From the NCBI RefSeq assembly GCF_002913225.1, contig NZ_PPAW01000001.1:1-52453 (forward strand): a DNA stretch of 52,453 nt, in the 5' to 3' direction. The notes beneath the pieces are model-generated. The model saw nothing but the letters and a program-made list of their open reading frames with translations, had not been told where the DNA came from and did not search any database. The position numbers were made by a program, and so were the translations under genes. Positions 1-8,469 of this stretch are shown here, piece by piece (position 1 is the stretch's first letter; each line of letters starts with the position of its first letter). Origin of the DNA: Campylobacter concisus. Lineage in GTDB: Bacteria > Campylobacterota > Campylobacteria > Campylobacterales > Campylobacteraceae.

Positions 1-2
1 TT

Positions 3-461
3 GAGCAAATGTCTAGCTCAATGAATGCCATCTCTCAAAAGACAGCTGATGTTATAAGACAAAGTGATGAAATTAAAAACATCATAACTATCATTAGAGA
101 TATAGCAGATCAAACAAACCTTCTAGCACTTAATGCTGCAATAGAAGCAGCTAGAGCTGGAGAACATGGTAGAGGATTTGCAGTTGTTGCTGATGAAGTT
201 AGAAAACTAGCTGAACGTACTCAAAAATCTCTAGGTGAGATAGAAGCAAATACAAATGTATTAGCTCAATCAATAAATGAGATGAGTGAATCAATTAAAG
301 AGCAAAGTGAAGGAATCAATATGATAAATCAATCAGTTGCTCAAATAGATCACCTAACAAAAGAGAATGTTGTAATTGCTAACCAAGCAAACGAAGTAAC
401 ATCAGAAGTAGATGAGATGGCTAAAGCTATTGTTGAGGATGTTAGGAAGAAGAGGTTTTAA
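3..461 (+). CDS. methyl-accepting chemotaxis protein, C-terminal fragment (5' end outside window)
   Basis: The reading frame is open from the first bases, so this is the 3' part of a gene that starts before the window. The protein contains the highly conserved hairpin tip of the chemoreceptor signalling domain ([19 protein letters not shown], then [18 protein letters not shown]), which contacts CheA and CheW. Only about the last 152 residues are visible, all cytoplasmic coiled coil, so the ligand-binding domain and signal specificity cannot be judged. It ends in a basic RKKRF tail rather than an E. coli type NWETF CheR/CheB tether. A strong hairpin follows at 513-546. The chemotaxis genes cheV, cheA and cheW lie about 4 kb downstream. 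The family assignment is certain. Confidence 0.95.
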   Translation, partial: EQMSSSMNAISQKTADVIRQSDEIKNIITIIRDIADQTNLLALNAAIEAARAGEHGRGFAVVADEVRKLAERTQKSLGEIEANTNVLAQSINEMSESIKEQSEGINMINQSVAQIDHLTKENVVIANQANEVTSEVDEMAKAIVEDVRKKRF

Positions 462-512
462 CTTCTTAATAAACAAACTTAAATTTGTTTAATGCAAACT
501 ACTGGATTTAAT

Positions 513-546
513 AAACTCCAACCTGGTTTAAGCTGGGTTGGGGTTT
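513..546 (+). terminator. Rho-independent terminator of the chemoreceptor gene
   Basis: An 11-bp stem (513-523 with 536-546, one T-G wobble) with a 12-nt loop is followed by AATTTTTG. It lies about 50 bases after the chemoreceptor stop codon. Confidence 0.75.
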
Positions 547-553
547 AATTTTT

Positions 554-628
554 GCAAATTTTAAAATTCCATTCACTCGCAAGAATTGACTACTAAAATT
601 ACTCGTTCATGAAATTTTTCAAATTTGC
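554..628. repeat. intergenic inverted-repeat element, short copy (75 bp)
   Basis: The segment begins GCAAATTTTAAAATTCCATT and ends in a near reverse complement (TTCATGAAATTTTTCAAATTTGC region, 607-628), so its ends form imperfect inverted repeats of about 25 bp. A second copy with the same ends and the same core (CACTCGCAAGAATTGACTAC) lies at 52254-52365, where about 39 extra bases sit in the middle. Both copies lie in non-coding DNA just after a terminator. It carries no coding capacity. It could be a MITE-like element, a Campylobacter intergenic repeat or a structured RNA. Confidence 0.7.
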
Positions 629-664
629 TAGATGCTCATCTTGGATTGTCAAAGTAGTCTCTTG

Positions 665-706
665 TAGAGCTGGCTATTAAATTTATATCCAAAAATGCCA
701 GCTCTA
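665..706. other. inverted repeat (10-bp stem, long loop) downstream of tcdA
   Basis: TAGAGCTGGC (665-674) pairs perfectly with GCCAGCTCTA (697-706) across a 22-base loop. It lies between the convergent chemoreceptor and tcdA genes and could serve as the tcdA transcription end, but there is no clear T tract on the minus-strand side. The rest of 629-740 shows nothing recognisable. Confidence 0.4.
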
Positions 707-739
707 ATTTGAAATTTTGCTCGGAGTGTAAATTTAGGC

Positions 740-1393
740 TTACTGTTCAATTATCTTTTTAACAGCTAGCGAGGCTAAATTTAGTCCAAAGCAGGCAGTC
801 ACACCCATGAAGCTGCCAAGTGGCTTGCAAAGTGGCTCTTCTGTTGAAAAGACCACGTCAAATTTACCGCTAAAGCCTGATTTTTTGAGCTCATATCTAT
901 ATTTTCTAGCTAGTGGATCGACCGAGGTTTTCCAAACGCTAGCCACCTTTATTTTTGTAGGATCGACCCTTTTTGCACCACCCATCGAGGCTATAAATTT
1001 GCTAGGATCTACTGCGTTTGCAAGGGCGATCTTGGCGGTGATATCATCGATCGCGTCGATCACAACGTCAAATTTGCTAAAGTCAAATCCAGCAACAAAC
1101 TCAGGCGTGATCAGCGTCTGCATAGGCGTGATGCAAGGATAAATTTTGGCAAACTCCTCCACCTTTACGCCGCCCACATTTTCGCTGTAAATTTGGCGGT
1201 TTTGATTTGTCACGTCAAAGATGTCTTTATCGATTAGAGTGATGCTTCCGACCCCGCTTCTAGCGAGCGCATCCACGCACATTCCGCCAACGCCTCCAGC
1301 TCCGCAAACTAGCACTTTTGCGCTTTGAAGCTTGCTAAAGCCATCCTCGCCAAATAGCCATCTTATCCTTGTAAATCTATCATTTTGCATCAA
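740..1393 (-). CDS. tcdA: tRNA threonylcarbamoyladenosine dehydratase (TcdA/CsdL, ThiF/E1-like family)
   Basis: A 217-residue E1-like protein. The N-terminal segment RFTRIRWLFGEDG is typical of TcdA (YgdL). It is followed by the nucleotide-binding loop GAGGVGG at residues 31-37, the acidic IDKDIFDVTNQNRQI segment that binds ATP-Mg in this family, and VVIDAIDD. TcdA cyclises N6-threonylcarbamoyl-adenosine (t6A37) in ANN-decoding tRNAs using ATP. A ThiF/MoeB-type adenylyltransferase is the alternative, but the length and the start motif favour TcdA. The start overlaps the stop of surE by 14 bases, so the two genes are probably co-transcribed and translationally coupled. Confidence 0.82.
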   Translation of the reverse strand: MMQNDRFTRIRWLFGEDGFSKLQSAKVLVCGAGGVGGMCVDALARSGVGSITLIDKDIFDVTNQNRQIYSENVGGVKVEEFAKIYPCITPMQTLITPEFVAGFDFSKFDVVIDAIDDITAKIALANAVDPSKFIASMGGAKRVDPTKIKVASVWKTSVDPLARKYRYELKKSGFSGKFDVVFSTEEPLCKPLGSFMGVTACFGLNLASLAVKKIIEQ

Positions 1394-2156
1394 ATTTCCC
1401 TTTTAAACTCTCCAAGCTCTCGTATGAGGTCATATTTAGTTTTATGGGCGTTATCGTGGCAAAGCCCTCATTTACCTTACTGATGTCGCTTGGCTCGCCT
1501 TTTTCGTATTCAAGTGCGGCGTTTCCAAGCCAGTAGTACTCGATGCCTCTTGGGTTGCGATTAAGCGTGGCATGCGTGGCGTAGGTGCGTCTGCCAGCTG
1601 GCACGACGGCGTAACCTTTGAAATTTTTGCTAGTTGTGGCTGGGATATTTACATTTAGAAATTCTCTTTGATTTAGCGAAATTTCATCATTTAGCACCTT
1701 TGGCACGATAAATTTAACGATCTCTTTTGCTAGCTCAAAGCCAAGTTCATTTAGTGAGTTGTTTTCATAAAACTGCGAAAAAGCGATGCTTCTAATGCCT
1801 TGTAAAACGCCCTCCATCGCCGCTCCACACGTGCCAGAGTAGGTGATGTCCTCGCCTAAATTTGCCCCGTGATTTATGCCGCTTATCACTAGATCTGGTT
1901 TTTTATTATAAAGTGCGTGAAGTGCGAGATAGACGCAGTCGCTAGGCGTTGCGTCATCAAGTTTAAAAAAGCCATCATCAAGTTTTATAAACCTAAGAGG
2001 CCTTGTGAGCGTCAAAGAGTGAGCGCAGGCTGATTTTTCAGAGCTTGGAGCTACGATCGTGACATTTACGTCATCTAGCTCGTTTAAAGCTTCTTTTAAG
2101 GCAAGCAGGCCAGTCGCCTCAAATCCATCGTCATTTGTTATCAAAATTTCTTTCAA
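1380..2156 (-). CDS. surE: 5'/3'-nucleotidase SurE
   Basis: A 258-residue protein starting MKEILITNDDGFEATG. Asp9-Asp10 are the metal ligands of the SurE family, followed by the APSSEKSACAHSLT segment (Ser at about 40) and ISGINHGAN (Asn95), all canonical. SurE is a cytosolic, divalent-metal-dependent phosphatase acting on nucleoside monophosphates, often associated with stationary-phase survival. The length matches the family (about 250-260). It is the first gene of a two-gene minus-strand unit with tcdA and is divergent from lpxB. The roughly 100-bp gap between the two start codons must hold both promoters. Confidence 0.95.
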   Translation of the reverse strand: MKEILITNDDGFEATGLLALKEALNELDDVNVTIVAPSSEKSACAHSLTLTRPLRFIKLDDGFFKLDDATPSDCVYLALHALYNKKPDLVISGINHGANLGEDITYSGTCGAAMEGVLQGIRSIAFSQFYENNSLNELGFELAKEIVKFIVPKVLNDEISLNQREFLNVNIPATTSKNFKGYAVVPAGRRTYATHATLNRNPRGIEYYWLGNAALEYEKGEPSDISKVNEGFATITPIKLNMTSYESLESLKGKFDAK

Positions 2157-2219
2157 ATTTTATCCTTTAAAGGGTTGGATTTTATCACAGCTTTCTTAAA
2201 ATTTTAAAGAATTTTTGCG

Positions 2220-2225
2220 TATAAT
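2220..2225 (+). promoter_or_regulatory. -10 box (TATAAT) for the lpxB transcript
   Basis: GCGTATAATGC is a perfect sigma-70 -10 hexamer 33 bases before the lpxB start. The AT-rich DNA upstream (TTAAAATTTTAAAGAATTTTT) matches the weak, T-rich -35 region usual in Campylobacter. Confidence 0.65.
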
Positions 2226-2258
2226 GCCCCCAAAAAAAGACCTGATGAAAGTGTGTAA

Positions 2259-3293
2259 ATGAAAATTTTAGTCTCCGCTCTTGAGCCATCGGCAAATTTG
2301 CATTTAAAAGAAATTTTGAAAAATTTCGAGGGCGAATTTGAGCTAATGGGAATTTTTAGCGAAGAGCTTGGCACGCCATATATGAAAAGCAGCGAGTTTT
2401 CAGCGATGGGCTTTGTCGAGGTTTTGCCACTCATTTTTAAAGCAAAAAAAGCGATGAAAGTGATGAGCCAGATGGCAAAAGAGGCTGATGCAGTGCTGCT
2501 AATCGACAGTCCAGCCTTTAATCTGCCGCTTGCAAAGGCGATAAAAGAGGCCGGTGCAAAAGCAGCCGTGACATACTATATCTTGCCGCAAGTTTGGGCG
2601 TGGAAGCCAAAAAGAGTGAGCGTTGTGGAGAGATACTGTGACAACCTAGCTTCGATCCTGCCATTTGATGCGAAATTTTATAGCCGATCGACCTATGTTG
2701 GACATCCTTTGATGGATGAGATAAAACTTAAAAAAACTAGCCTAAGTAGCAGCGGCAAAGTGGCTTTTCTGCCAGGTTCAAGAAGGTCAGAGATTTCAAG
2801 GCTGATGCCAGTTTATAGAGAGCTTGCTAAAAAAATAGATGCCAGGAGGTTGCTTGTCGTGCCGCCATTTTTGCTTGATAAAGTGGGTGAAATTTATGGC
2901 GATGTGAGCGATTTTGAGGTCGTCTCAAACACTCCTGAAGCCTTGTATGAGAGCGACTTTGCCTTTGTATGCTCTGGCACGGCTACGCTTGAAGCAGCGC
3001 TCATTGGCACGCCATTTGTGCTAGCATACAAGGCAAAAGCGATAGATGTTTTCATCGCTAGAAAATTTGTAAAGATAAAGCACGCGGGACTTGCAAATAT
3101 AATGTTTGACTTCATGGGCAAAGAGCCGCTTCATGAGGAGTTTATCCAAGAGTTTGCAACGGCTGAAAATTTGCTAAAAGCTTACAAGAGCTGCGATAGG
3201 CAAAAATTCTTAAAAGGCTGCGATGAACTAAGGGCCTACCTAGGGCATGGCAGCAGTAAAAATGTAGTAAAAATTTTAAAAAATATGGAGTAA
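2259..3293 (+). CDS. lpxB: lipid-A-disaccharide synthase
   Basis: LpxB (344 residues, GT19 glycosyltransferase) condenses UDP-2,3-diacylglucosamine with lipid X to form the lipid A disaccharide at the inner membrane. The protein shows the GT-B family signatures: N-terminal [55 protein letters not shown] and the donor-site segment [24 protein letters not shown]. The E. coli enzyme is about 380 residues; this length is usual for Campylobacter. It is followed after only 3 bases by greA, whose ribosome-binding site (GGAG) overlaps the lpxB end. An LpxH-like phosphatase, the preceding step of the pathway, is encoded about 550 bases downstream. Confidence 0.96.
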   Translation: MKILVSALEPSANLHLKEILKNFEGEFELMGIFSEELGTPYMKSSEFSAMGFVEVLPLIFKAKKAMKVMSQMAKEADAVLLIDSPAFNLPLAKAIKEAGAKAAVTYYILPQVWAWKPKRVSVVERYCDNLASILPFDAKFYSRSTYVGHPLMDEIKLKKTSLSSSGKVAFLPGSRRSEISRLMPVYRELAKKIDARRLLVVPPFLLDKVGEIYGDVSDFEVVSNTPEALYESDFAFVCSGTATLEAALIGTPFVLAYKAKAIDVFIARKFVKIKHAGLANIMFDFMGKEPLHEEFIQEFATAENLLKAYKSCDRQKFLKGCDELRAYLGHGSSKNVVKILKNME

Positions 3294-3296
3294 AAA

Positions 3297-3782
3297 ATGA
3301 GTGAACCAATGACAATGCACGGATATGAGAAGATAGAAGCTGAGCTAAAGGATCTAAGGCTAGTGCAGCGCCCACAAATAGTAACAGAGATCGACATCGC
3401 AAGAAGCCACGGCGATCTAAAAGAAAATGCTGAGTATCACGCAGCAAAAGAGAAACAAGCCTTTATAGACGCTAGGATCGCTGAGCTTAGCGCACTTTTG
3501 GCAAACGCAGAGGTGATCGATCCAAGTAGCTACGAGCATGACAGGGTGAGGTTTGGCTCAAGTGTGACGATAATGGACGAAGAGACCGAGGTTGAGCATA
3601 CTTACACGATAGTTGGTGTGAGCGAAAGTGACCTAGACAAGGGCTATATCTCGATAAACTCACCTCTTGCAAAGCAGCTTTTAGGCAAGGCTGAAGGCGA
3701 TGAGGTCGCGCTAAATTTACCAAAAGGCAGAAGCGACGTTGAGATCGTGAAAATTTGCTACAAGCCTATAAAATTTGACTAA
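3297..3782 (+). CDS. greA: transcription elongation factor GreA
   Basis: A 161-residue protein with the GreA layout: an N-terminal antiparallel coiled coil (about 1-80, with [20 protein letters not shown] carrying the acidic tip residues) and a C-terminal FKBP-like domain ending [14 protein letters not shown]. GreA enters the RNA polymerase secondary channel and stimulates transcript cleavage in backtracked complexes. GreB would carry different linker residues; Campylobacter normally has only GreA. It lies 3 bases after lpxB and is followed by a strong hairpin, so it probably ends the lpxB transcript. Confidence 0.95.
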   Translation: MSEPMTMHGYEKIEAELKDLRLVQRPQIVTEIDIARSHGDLKENAEYHAAKEKQAFIDARIAELSALLANAEVIDPSSYEHDRVRFGSSVTIMDEETEVEHTYTIVGVSESDLDKGYISINSPLAKQLLGKAEGDEVALNLPKGRSDVEIVKICYKPIKFD

Positions 3783-3795
3783 AAAGACGAGGCGA

Positions 3796-3821
3796 AGAGC
3801 TAAAAACTGCTTTTTGGCTCT
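3796..3821 (+). terminator. Rho-independent terminator after greA
   Basis: AGAGCTAAAAA (3796-3806) pairs with TTTTTGGCTCT (3811-3821), an 11-bp stem with one T-G wobble and a 4-base loop, followed by GCTAATTTTTA. Confidence 0.7.
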
Positions 3822-3845
3822 GCTAATTTTTAATTAAGGCAAAAT

Positions 3846-4637
3846 TTGAGCGAATACCTATATGCCCCCGTTATAAAAGAAGGCGCGATCTTTTTGGCTG
3901 ATGCGCATGAAAACATAAACCGTGATGGATTTTTGAAATTCTTGCGCGCTGTTGATAGCGGAGAGATCAAGGAGCCACCACAGATTTTCTTGCTTGGTGA
4001 TATATTTGATTTTTTAACGGGCGAGGGCGAATATACGCAAAAATTTTACGCTGAGCACTTAAGGCTTATAAATAAAATTTCACAAAAGGTGGAAATTTTT
4101 TACTTCGAGGGCAACCACGATTTTAGGCTTTCAAATTTATTTGATAAAACTAGAGATTTTTGGGACAAAGGCGAGAGGCTAAGCTTTGAGGGGGTGAAGG
4201 TTTATGACATTTGCGCTCAGCCAGTGAAATTTAGAACTATAAGTGGCGAGCACGTCCAGATCGCGCACGGAGATATATTTTTACCTTTTATAGATAAGTA
4301 TGCGCTTAGGTTTTTAAGGCTTAGATGGTTTTTGAAATTTATGAACGCGCTTGATAAAATTTTGGATTTTAAAATTTCAAAAGCGATACTAGCCAAACTT
4401 ACTAAAAAAAATCTGCACTATAAAATTTCAAACTTCAAGGAGCTAATGAGCAAGCATTTGCAGGGCTTTGACGCAAGTATAGTGATAGAGGGACACTATC
4501 ATCAAGGTGAGCTATTTGATATTTACGATAGATTTTATATAAATTTACCTTGCTTTGCATGCGAGCAAAGTTATTTTGTTGTAGAATACGCCCAGCAAAA
4601 GTTGAATTTGCTCAAAATGAGTTTGAAAGGACATTGA
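3846..4637 (+). CDS. metallophosphoesterase, LpxH-like (probable UDP-2,3-diacylglucosamine diphosphatase)
   Basis: A 263-residue calcineurin-like phosphoesterase. All metal-ligand motifs are visible in order: DAH (residues 19-21), GDIFDF, GNHDF, HGD and GHYHQ. GDxFD followed by GNHD and a C-terminal GHxH is the LpxH arrangement. LpxH hydrolyses UDP-2,3-diacylglucosamine to lipid X for LpxB, and lpxB lies just upstream, which supports the role. The first motif is ADAHENINRDGF rather than the usual SDLHL, so the exact substrate is inferred. The start is TTG at 3846, chosen because AAGG at 3836-3839 is correctly spaced and no better start is present. The stop overlaps the cheV start by one base (TGATG). 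Confidence 0.7.
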   Translation: MSEYLYAPVIKEGAIFLADAHENINRDGFLKFLRAVDSGEIKEPPQIFLLGDIFDFLTGEGEYTQKFYAEHLRLINKISQKVEIFYFEGNHDFRLSNLFDKTRDFWDKGERLSFEGVKVYDICAQPVKFRTISGEHVQIAHGDIFLPFIDKYALRFLRLRWFLKFMNALDKILDFKISKAILAKLTKKNLHYKISNFKELMSKHLQGFDASIVIEGHYHQGELFDIYDRFYINLPCFACEQSYFVVEYAQQKLNLLKMSLKGH

Positions 4638-5590
4638 TGTTTGGAGACAACGTACTAAAAACGGGCTCAAACGAGATGGAACTTGTTGATTTTCGTATCT
4701 TTAAAAAGGCCGAAAACAAAGTATATGAAGGAATATACGGAGTCAATGTCGCAAAGGTGCGGGAGATCATTAAGATGCCAAATCTTACCGAGCTTCCTGG
4801 CGTTCCTGAGTATATCGAGGGAATTTTTGATTTAAGAGGTGTGGTTATCCCTGTTATAAATTTAGCAAGATGGATGAATATCGTCGAGCCAACTGAGGGT
4901 GTAGTCATAAAGCCACGTGTTATTATCGCTGAATTTAGCGGTATATTGATCGGTTTTATCGTCCATGAGGCCAAGAGGATCAGACGTATAAACTGGAAAG
5001 ACATAGAGCCTGCAAATTTTGCTGCTGGAGCTGGTACTCTAGATAAGGGCAAGATCACAGGTGTAACGAGAATAGAAAACGACGAAGTACTTTTAATTCT
5101 TGATCTTGAAAGCATCGTTGAAGAGCTAGGAATTTACTCACCGAAGATAGAATTTGACGTAACAGACGATCAAAAGATCAAAGGTGCTGCTTTAGTTCTA
5201 GATGATAGCTCAACTGCTAGAAAGCTAGTAAAAGATGCACTTGAGAAGATGGGCCTTAGTGTAGTTGAAGCTAAAAACGGCGTTGAGGGCTTAGAGAGGA
5301 TGGAAGAGCTTTATCAAAGATATGGAGATAACTTAGCAAAAGAGCTTAGAGTTATCTTAAGTGATATCGAAATGCCACAAATGGATGGATACCGCTTTGC
5401 TTCAACTATTAAAAATGATGATAGATTTAAAGATGTTCCGATTGTGTTTAACTCTTCATTAAGCAACGAATTTAGTGAGGTTAAGAGTAAAGAAGCCGGT
5501 GGTGCTGCGTATCTTACAAAATTTGATGCTGGTGTATTTTATCAAGAGGTGCTAAAAGTGATTGAAGCACATTCTAAATCTGCGAAGTGA
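4637..5590 (+). CDS. cheV: chemotaxis coupling protein CheV (CheW domain + receiver)
   Basis: CheV links chemoreceptors to CheA through its CheW-like domain, and its receiver is thought to act in adaptation or as a phosphate sink. I place the start at ATG 4637, which follows GAAAGG at correct spacing and overlaps the previous stop by one base. The frame is open 87 bases further upstream, but that part lies inside the phosphatase gene. The protein (317 residues) has an N-terminal CheW domain (TELPGVPEYIEGIFDLRG, PVINLARW) and a C-terminal receiver (ALVLDDSSTARK, VILSDIEMPQMDGYRF with the phospho-acceptor Asp, then YLTKFD with the conserved Lys). The gene order cheV-cheA-cheW is typical of Campylobacter. 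Confidence 0.93.
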   Translation: MFGDNVLKTGSNEMELVDFRIFKKAENKVYEGIYGVNVAKVREIIKMPNLTELPGVPEYIEGIFDLRGVVIPVINLARWMNIVEPTEGVVIKPRVIIAEFSGILIGFIVHEAKRIRRINWKDIEPANFAAGAGTLDKGKITGVTRIENDEVLLILDLESIVEELGIYSPKIEFDVTDDQKIKGAALVLDDSSTARKLVKDALEKMGLSVVEAKNGVEGLERMEELYQRYGDNLAKELRVILSDIEMPQMDGYRFASTIKNDDRFKDVPIVFNSSLSNEFSEVKSKEAGGAAYLTKFDAGVFYQEVLKVIEAHSKSAK

Positions 5591-5598
5591 GGTGAAGT

Positions 5599-7953
5599 AT
5601 GGATGATATGAAAGAAATAATGGAAGACTTTTTAATAGAGGCTTTCGAACTTATTGAGCAGATAGACCATGATCTTGTTGAACTAGAAGCAAACCCTGAA
5701 GACTTGGAGCTTTTAAATAGAATTTTCCGTGTTGCTCACACAGTAAAAGGTAGCTCAAGCTTTTTAAATTTTGACGTTTTAACAGAGCTTACTCACCACA
5801 TGGAGGATGTTTTAAACAAAGCTAGAAAAGGCGAGCTAAAGATCACTCCGGACATCATGGATGTTGTTCTTGAGTCAGTTGATATGATGAAGGGACTACT
5901 TGAGAGCATTAGAGATAACGGTAGTGACGCAGCCGCTGGCATTGATATCAAAAATATTTGTGTAAGACTTACTCAAATTTCTGAAGGTGAAGCCCCAAGT
6001 GCAGCCCCAGAAGCTCCAGCAGCCGCACCAGCACCTGAGCCAGTAAAAGAGCCAGAACCTGTCGCACCAGCCGAAGAAACAGCTCCTGAAGTAAGCGATG
6101 CCGAGCTTTCAAAGCTAAGTGACTCTGAGGTTGAAGCTGAGATAGAAAGACTTTTAAAAGTTAGAAAGGCTGAAGATCAAGCAAGACGTGCTTCAAAAGG
6201 CATAGCTCCAAAATCTCCTGAAGAGATAGCTCCAGCCACAAGCGCTGCACCAGCACCAGCACCTAAGCCAGCTCCTAGTAGAGAAAGAGATGCGGATAAA
6301 AAAGTGCCAGCAGCTAGTAGTAACAGTGCGGTAGCACAAGAGCAAACGATACGTGTTGAAGTAAAAAGACTTGATCACTTGATGAATTTAATCGGTGAGC
6401 TTGTTCTTGGTAAAAACCGCTTGTTAAAAATTTATGATGACGTAGAAGAGAGATATGAGGGCGAGAAATTCCTCGAAGAGCTAAATCAAGTAGTCTCAAG
6501 TCTAAGTCTAGTTACGACTGATATCCAACTTGCTGTTATGAAGACAAGGATGCTTCCAATAGCAAAAGTCTTTAATAAATTCCCACGTATGATACGCGAT
6601 CTTAGCCGCGACCTTGGTAAGCAAATCGACCTTGAAATTTCAGGTGAAGAGACAGAGCTTGATAAATCAATCGTTGAAGAGATCGGCGATCCGCTGGTTC
6701 ACATTATCAGAAACTCATGCGATCATGGCATCGAAGATCCTGAGACAAGAAAGGCAATGGGCAAACCTGAAAAAGGCCTTGTTCAGCTAAAAGCTTACAA
6801 TGAGGGCAACCATATCGTTGTTGAGATAGTTGATGACGGTAAGGGCTTAGATGCTGATATGCTTAAAGCCAAGTCAATAGAAAAAGGCATCATCACTGAG
6901 CGAGAAGCTGATGCGATGAGCGAGAAAGAGGCTTTTGGTCTTATATTTAAGCCAGGATTTTCAACTGCAGCCAAGGTTACAAACGTATCTGGTCGTGGCG
7001 TTGGTATGGACGTTGTTAAGACAAATATCGAAAAGCTAAATGGTATCATTGATATCGAGAGTGAAGTTGGAAAAGGCACAGTTATGAAGCTTAAAATTCC
7101 ACTCACACTTGCGATCATTCAATCACTTCTTGTCGGAACACAAGAGGAGTTTTATGCGATACCACTTGCGAGCGTTCTTGAAACTGTTCGTGTGCCTATT
7201 GATGATATTTACACGATCGATGGTAAAAACGTTTTAAGACTAAGAGATGAGGTCTTATCTCTTGTTAGACTTTCAGATGTCTTTGGTGTCAATAAAGTCT
7301 TTGATGGCGGAGATCAAACTTATGTCGTTATCATTGGCGTTGCCGAGGCAAAACTGGGCATCATCGTTGATACTTTAGTCGGTCAAGAAGAGATCGTTAT
7401 TAAGTCAATGGGTGATTATTTACAAAATATCCCAGGCATCGCTGGAGCTACTATAAGAGGCGATGGCCGCGTAACTCTTATTATAGACGTTGGTGCTATG
7501 ATGGAGATGGCAAAGGATATTAAGGTAAATATTAGAGCCGAAATGGAAGATAGTGCTAAAGCAAAAGAGAAACCAAGCGATTATAAGGTCCTAATCGTTG
7601 ATGACTCTAAGATGGATAGAACCATCATGCAAAAATCGCTTGAGCCAATCGGCGTCACAATAATAGAAGCAACTAATGGAGTAGAAGCACTCAATATAAT
7701 TAAATCAGGCGAGCATGCCTTTGATGCGGTGCTAATCGATATTGAGATGCCAAGGATGGACGGATATACTCTAGCTGGTGAAATTCGCAAATACTCTAAG
7801 TATCGCACTTTACCGCTAATAGCAGTAACATCAAGAACGTCTAAAACTGATAGATTGCGCGGAGTAGAGGTCGGCATGACAGAATATATCACAAAACCAT
7901 ATTCGTCAGAATACCTTGAAAACGTTGTTAGAAAAAATATTAAATTAGGTTAG
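5599..7953 (+). CDS. cheA: chemotaxis histidine kinase CheA with C-terminal receiver domain (CheAY)
   Basis: A 784-residue CheA. The N-terminal HPt domain has the phosphorylated His47 (AHTVKGSSS). An Ala/Pro/Glu-rich linker (about 130-245) replaces a recognisable CheY/CheB-binding P2 domain. The P3 dimerisation domain (LDHLMNLIGELVLGKNR) follows, then the kinase domain with N box (HIIRNSCDHGIE), G1 (VDDGKGLD), G2 (GRGVGMDVV) and the GKGT segment, then the CheW-like P5 domain. A receiver domain ends the protein, with VDDS near 666 and the phospho-acceptor Asp at about 714 (LIDIEMPRMDGY). The fused receiver is the known campylobacterial arrangement. It lies 8 bases after cheV and 10 before cheW; no cheY is in the window. 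Confidence 0.96.
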   Translation: MDDMKEIMEDFLIEAFELIEQIDHDLVELEANPEDLELLNRIFRVAHTVKGSSSFLNFDVLTELTHHMEDVLNKARKGELKITPDIMDVVLESVDMMKGLLESIRDNGSDAAAGIDIKNICVRLTQISEGEAPSAAPEAPAAAPAPEPVKEPEPVAPAEETAPEVSDAELSKLSDSEVEAEIERLLKVRKAEDQARRASKGIAPKSPEEIAPATSAAPAPAPKPAPSRERDADKKVPAASSNSAVAQEQTIRVEVKRLDHLMNLIGELVLGKNRLLKIYDDVEERYEGEKFLEELNQVVSSLSLVTTDIQLAVMKTRMLPIAKVFNKFPRMIRDLSRDLGKQIDLEISGEETELDKSIVEEIGDPLVHIIRNSCDHGIEDPETRKAMGKPEKGLVQLKAYNEGNHIVVEIVDDGKGLDADMLKAKSIEKGIITEREADAMSEKEAFGLIFKPGFSTAAKVTNVSGRGVGMDVVKTNIEKLNGIIDIESEVGKGTVMKLKIPLTLAIIQSLLVGTQEEFYAIPLASVLETVRVPIDDIYTIDGKNVLRLRDEVLSLVRLSDVFGVNKVFDGGDQTYVVIIGVAEAKLGIIVDTLVGQEEIVIKSMGDYLQNIPGIAGATIRGDGRVTLIIDVGAMMEMAKDIKVNIRAEMEDSAKAKEKPSDYKVLIVDDSKMDRTIMQKSLEPIGVTIIEATNGVEALNIIKSGEHAFDAVLIDIEMPRMDGYTLAGEIRKYSKYRTLPLIAVTSRTSKTDRLRGVEVGMTEYITKPYSSEYLENVVRKNIKLG

Positions 7954-7963
7954 GGGTTAGGCG

Positions 7964-8461
7964 ATGAATGATAAACTAAACCAAGTTTTAAGCAAACAAA
8001 AACAGCAAATTGACGAGCCTGAGATAAAAAATAACGAAGATATAGTCCAACTTGTTGGCTTTGTTGTTGGCGAGGAAGAGTATGCGATACCTATTTTGAA
8101 TATCCAAGAGATAATCAAACCTATCGAATACACCCGTGTTCCTAGTGTGCCTGACTATGTCCTTGGTGTATTTAACTTGCGTGGAAACGTTATCCCTCTT
8201 ATTGATTTGCGAAAACGTTTTTCACTAAATGTTACAAAGCAAAGCTCAAATACAAGATATATCGTCATGAAAGATGAGGATAACATCGCAGGCTTCGTGA
8301 TAGACCGCTTGACGGAGGCTATCAGAATAGACCGTAACAGGATCGATCCGCCGCCAGAGACTTTGGTAAAAGACAAAGGCATGATCTATGGTATCGGCAA
8401 ACGCGATCAAAATATCCTTACGATTTTAAAGGTTGAGAGCCTTTTAAAGCGTGATTTTTAG
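7964..8461 (+). CDS. cheW: chemotaxis coupling protein CheW
   Basis: CheW is the cytosolic scaffold that joins chemoreceptors to CheA in the polar arrays. The 165-residue protein consists of one CheW domain, recognised by GFVVGEEEYAIPILNIQEII, TRVPSVPDYVLGVFNLRG, VIPLIDLRKRF and a terminal ILTILKVESLL. An N-terminal 25-residue Gln/Lys/Glu-rich extension precedes the domain. It lies directly behind cheA and is followed 8 bases later by serB, so it is translated from the same operon. Confidence 0.96.
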   Translation: MNDKLNQVLSKQKQQIDEPEIKNNEDIVQLVGFVVGEEEYAIPILNIQEIIKPIEYTRVPSVPDYVLGVFNLRGNVIPLIDLRKRFSLNVTKQSSNTRYIVMKDEDNIAGFVIDRLTEAIRIDRNRIDPPPETLVKDKGMIYGIGKRDQNILTILKVESLLKRDF

Positions 8462-8469
8462 GGCATAGC

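Noticed and set aside
807-1142. 111-codon frame antisense to tcdA
   Set aside because: It is a shadow of a well-supported gene on the other strand, with no family features.
4550-4636. 29-residue upstream extension of CheV
   Set aside because: It lies wholly inside the preceding phosphatase gene and is not CheV-like; the ATG at 4637 has a proper ribosome-binding site.
5599-7953. CheA-receiver fusion as a novelty
   Set aside because: The CheAY arrangement is established for Campylobacter and Helicobacter.
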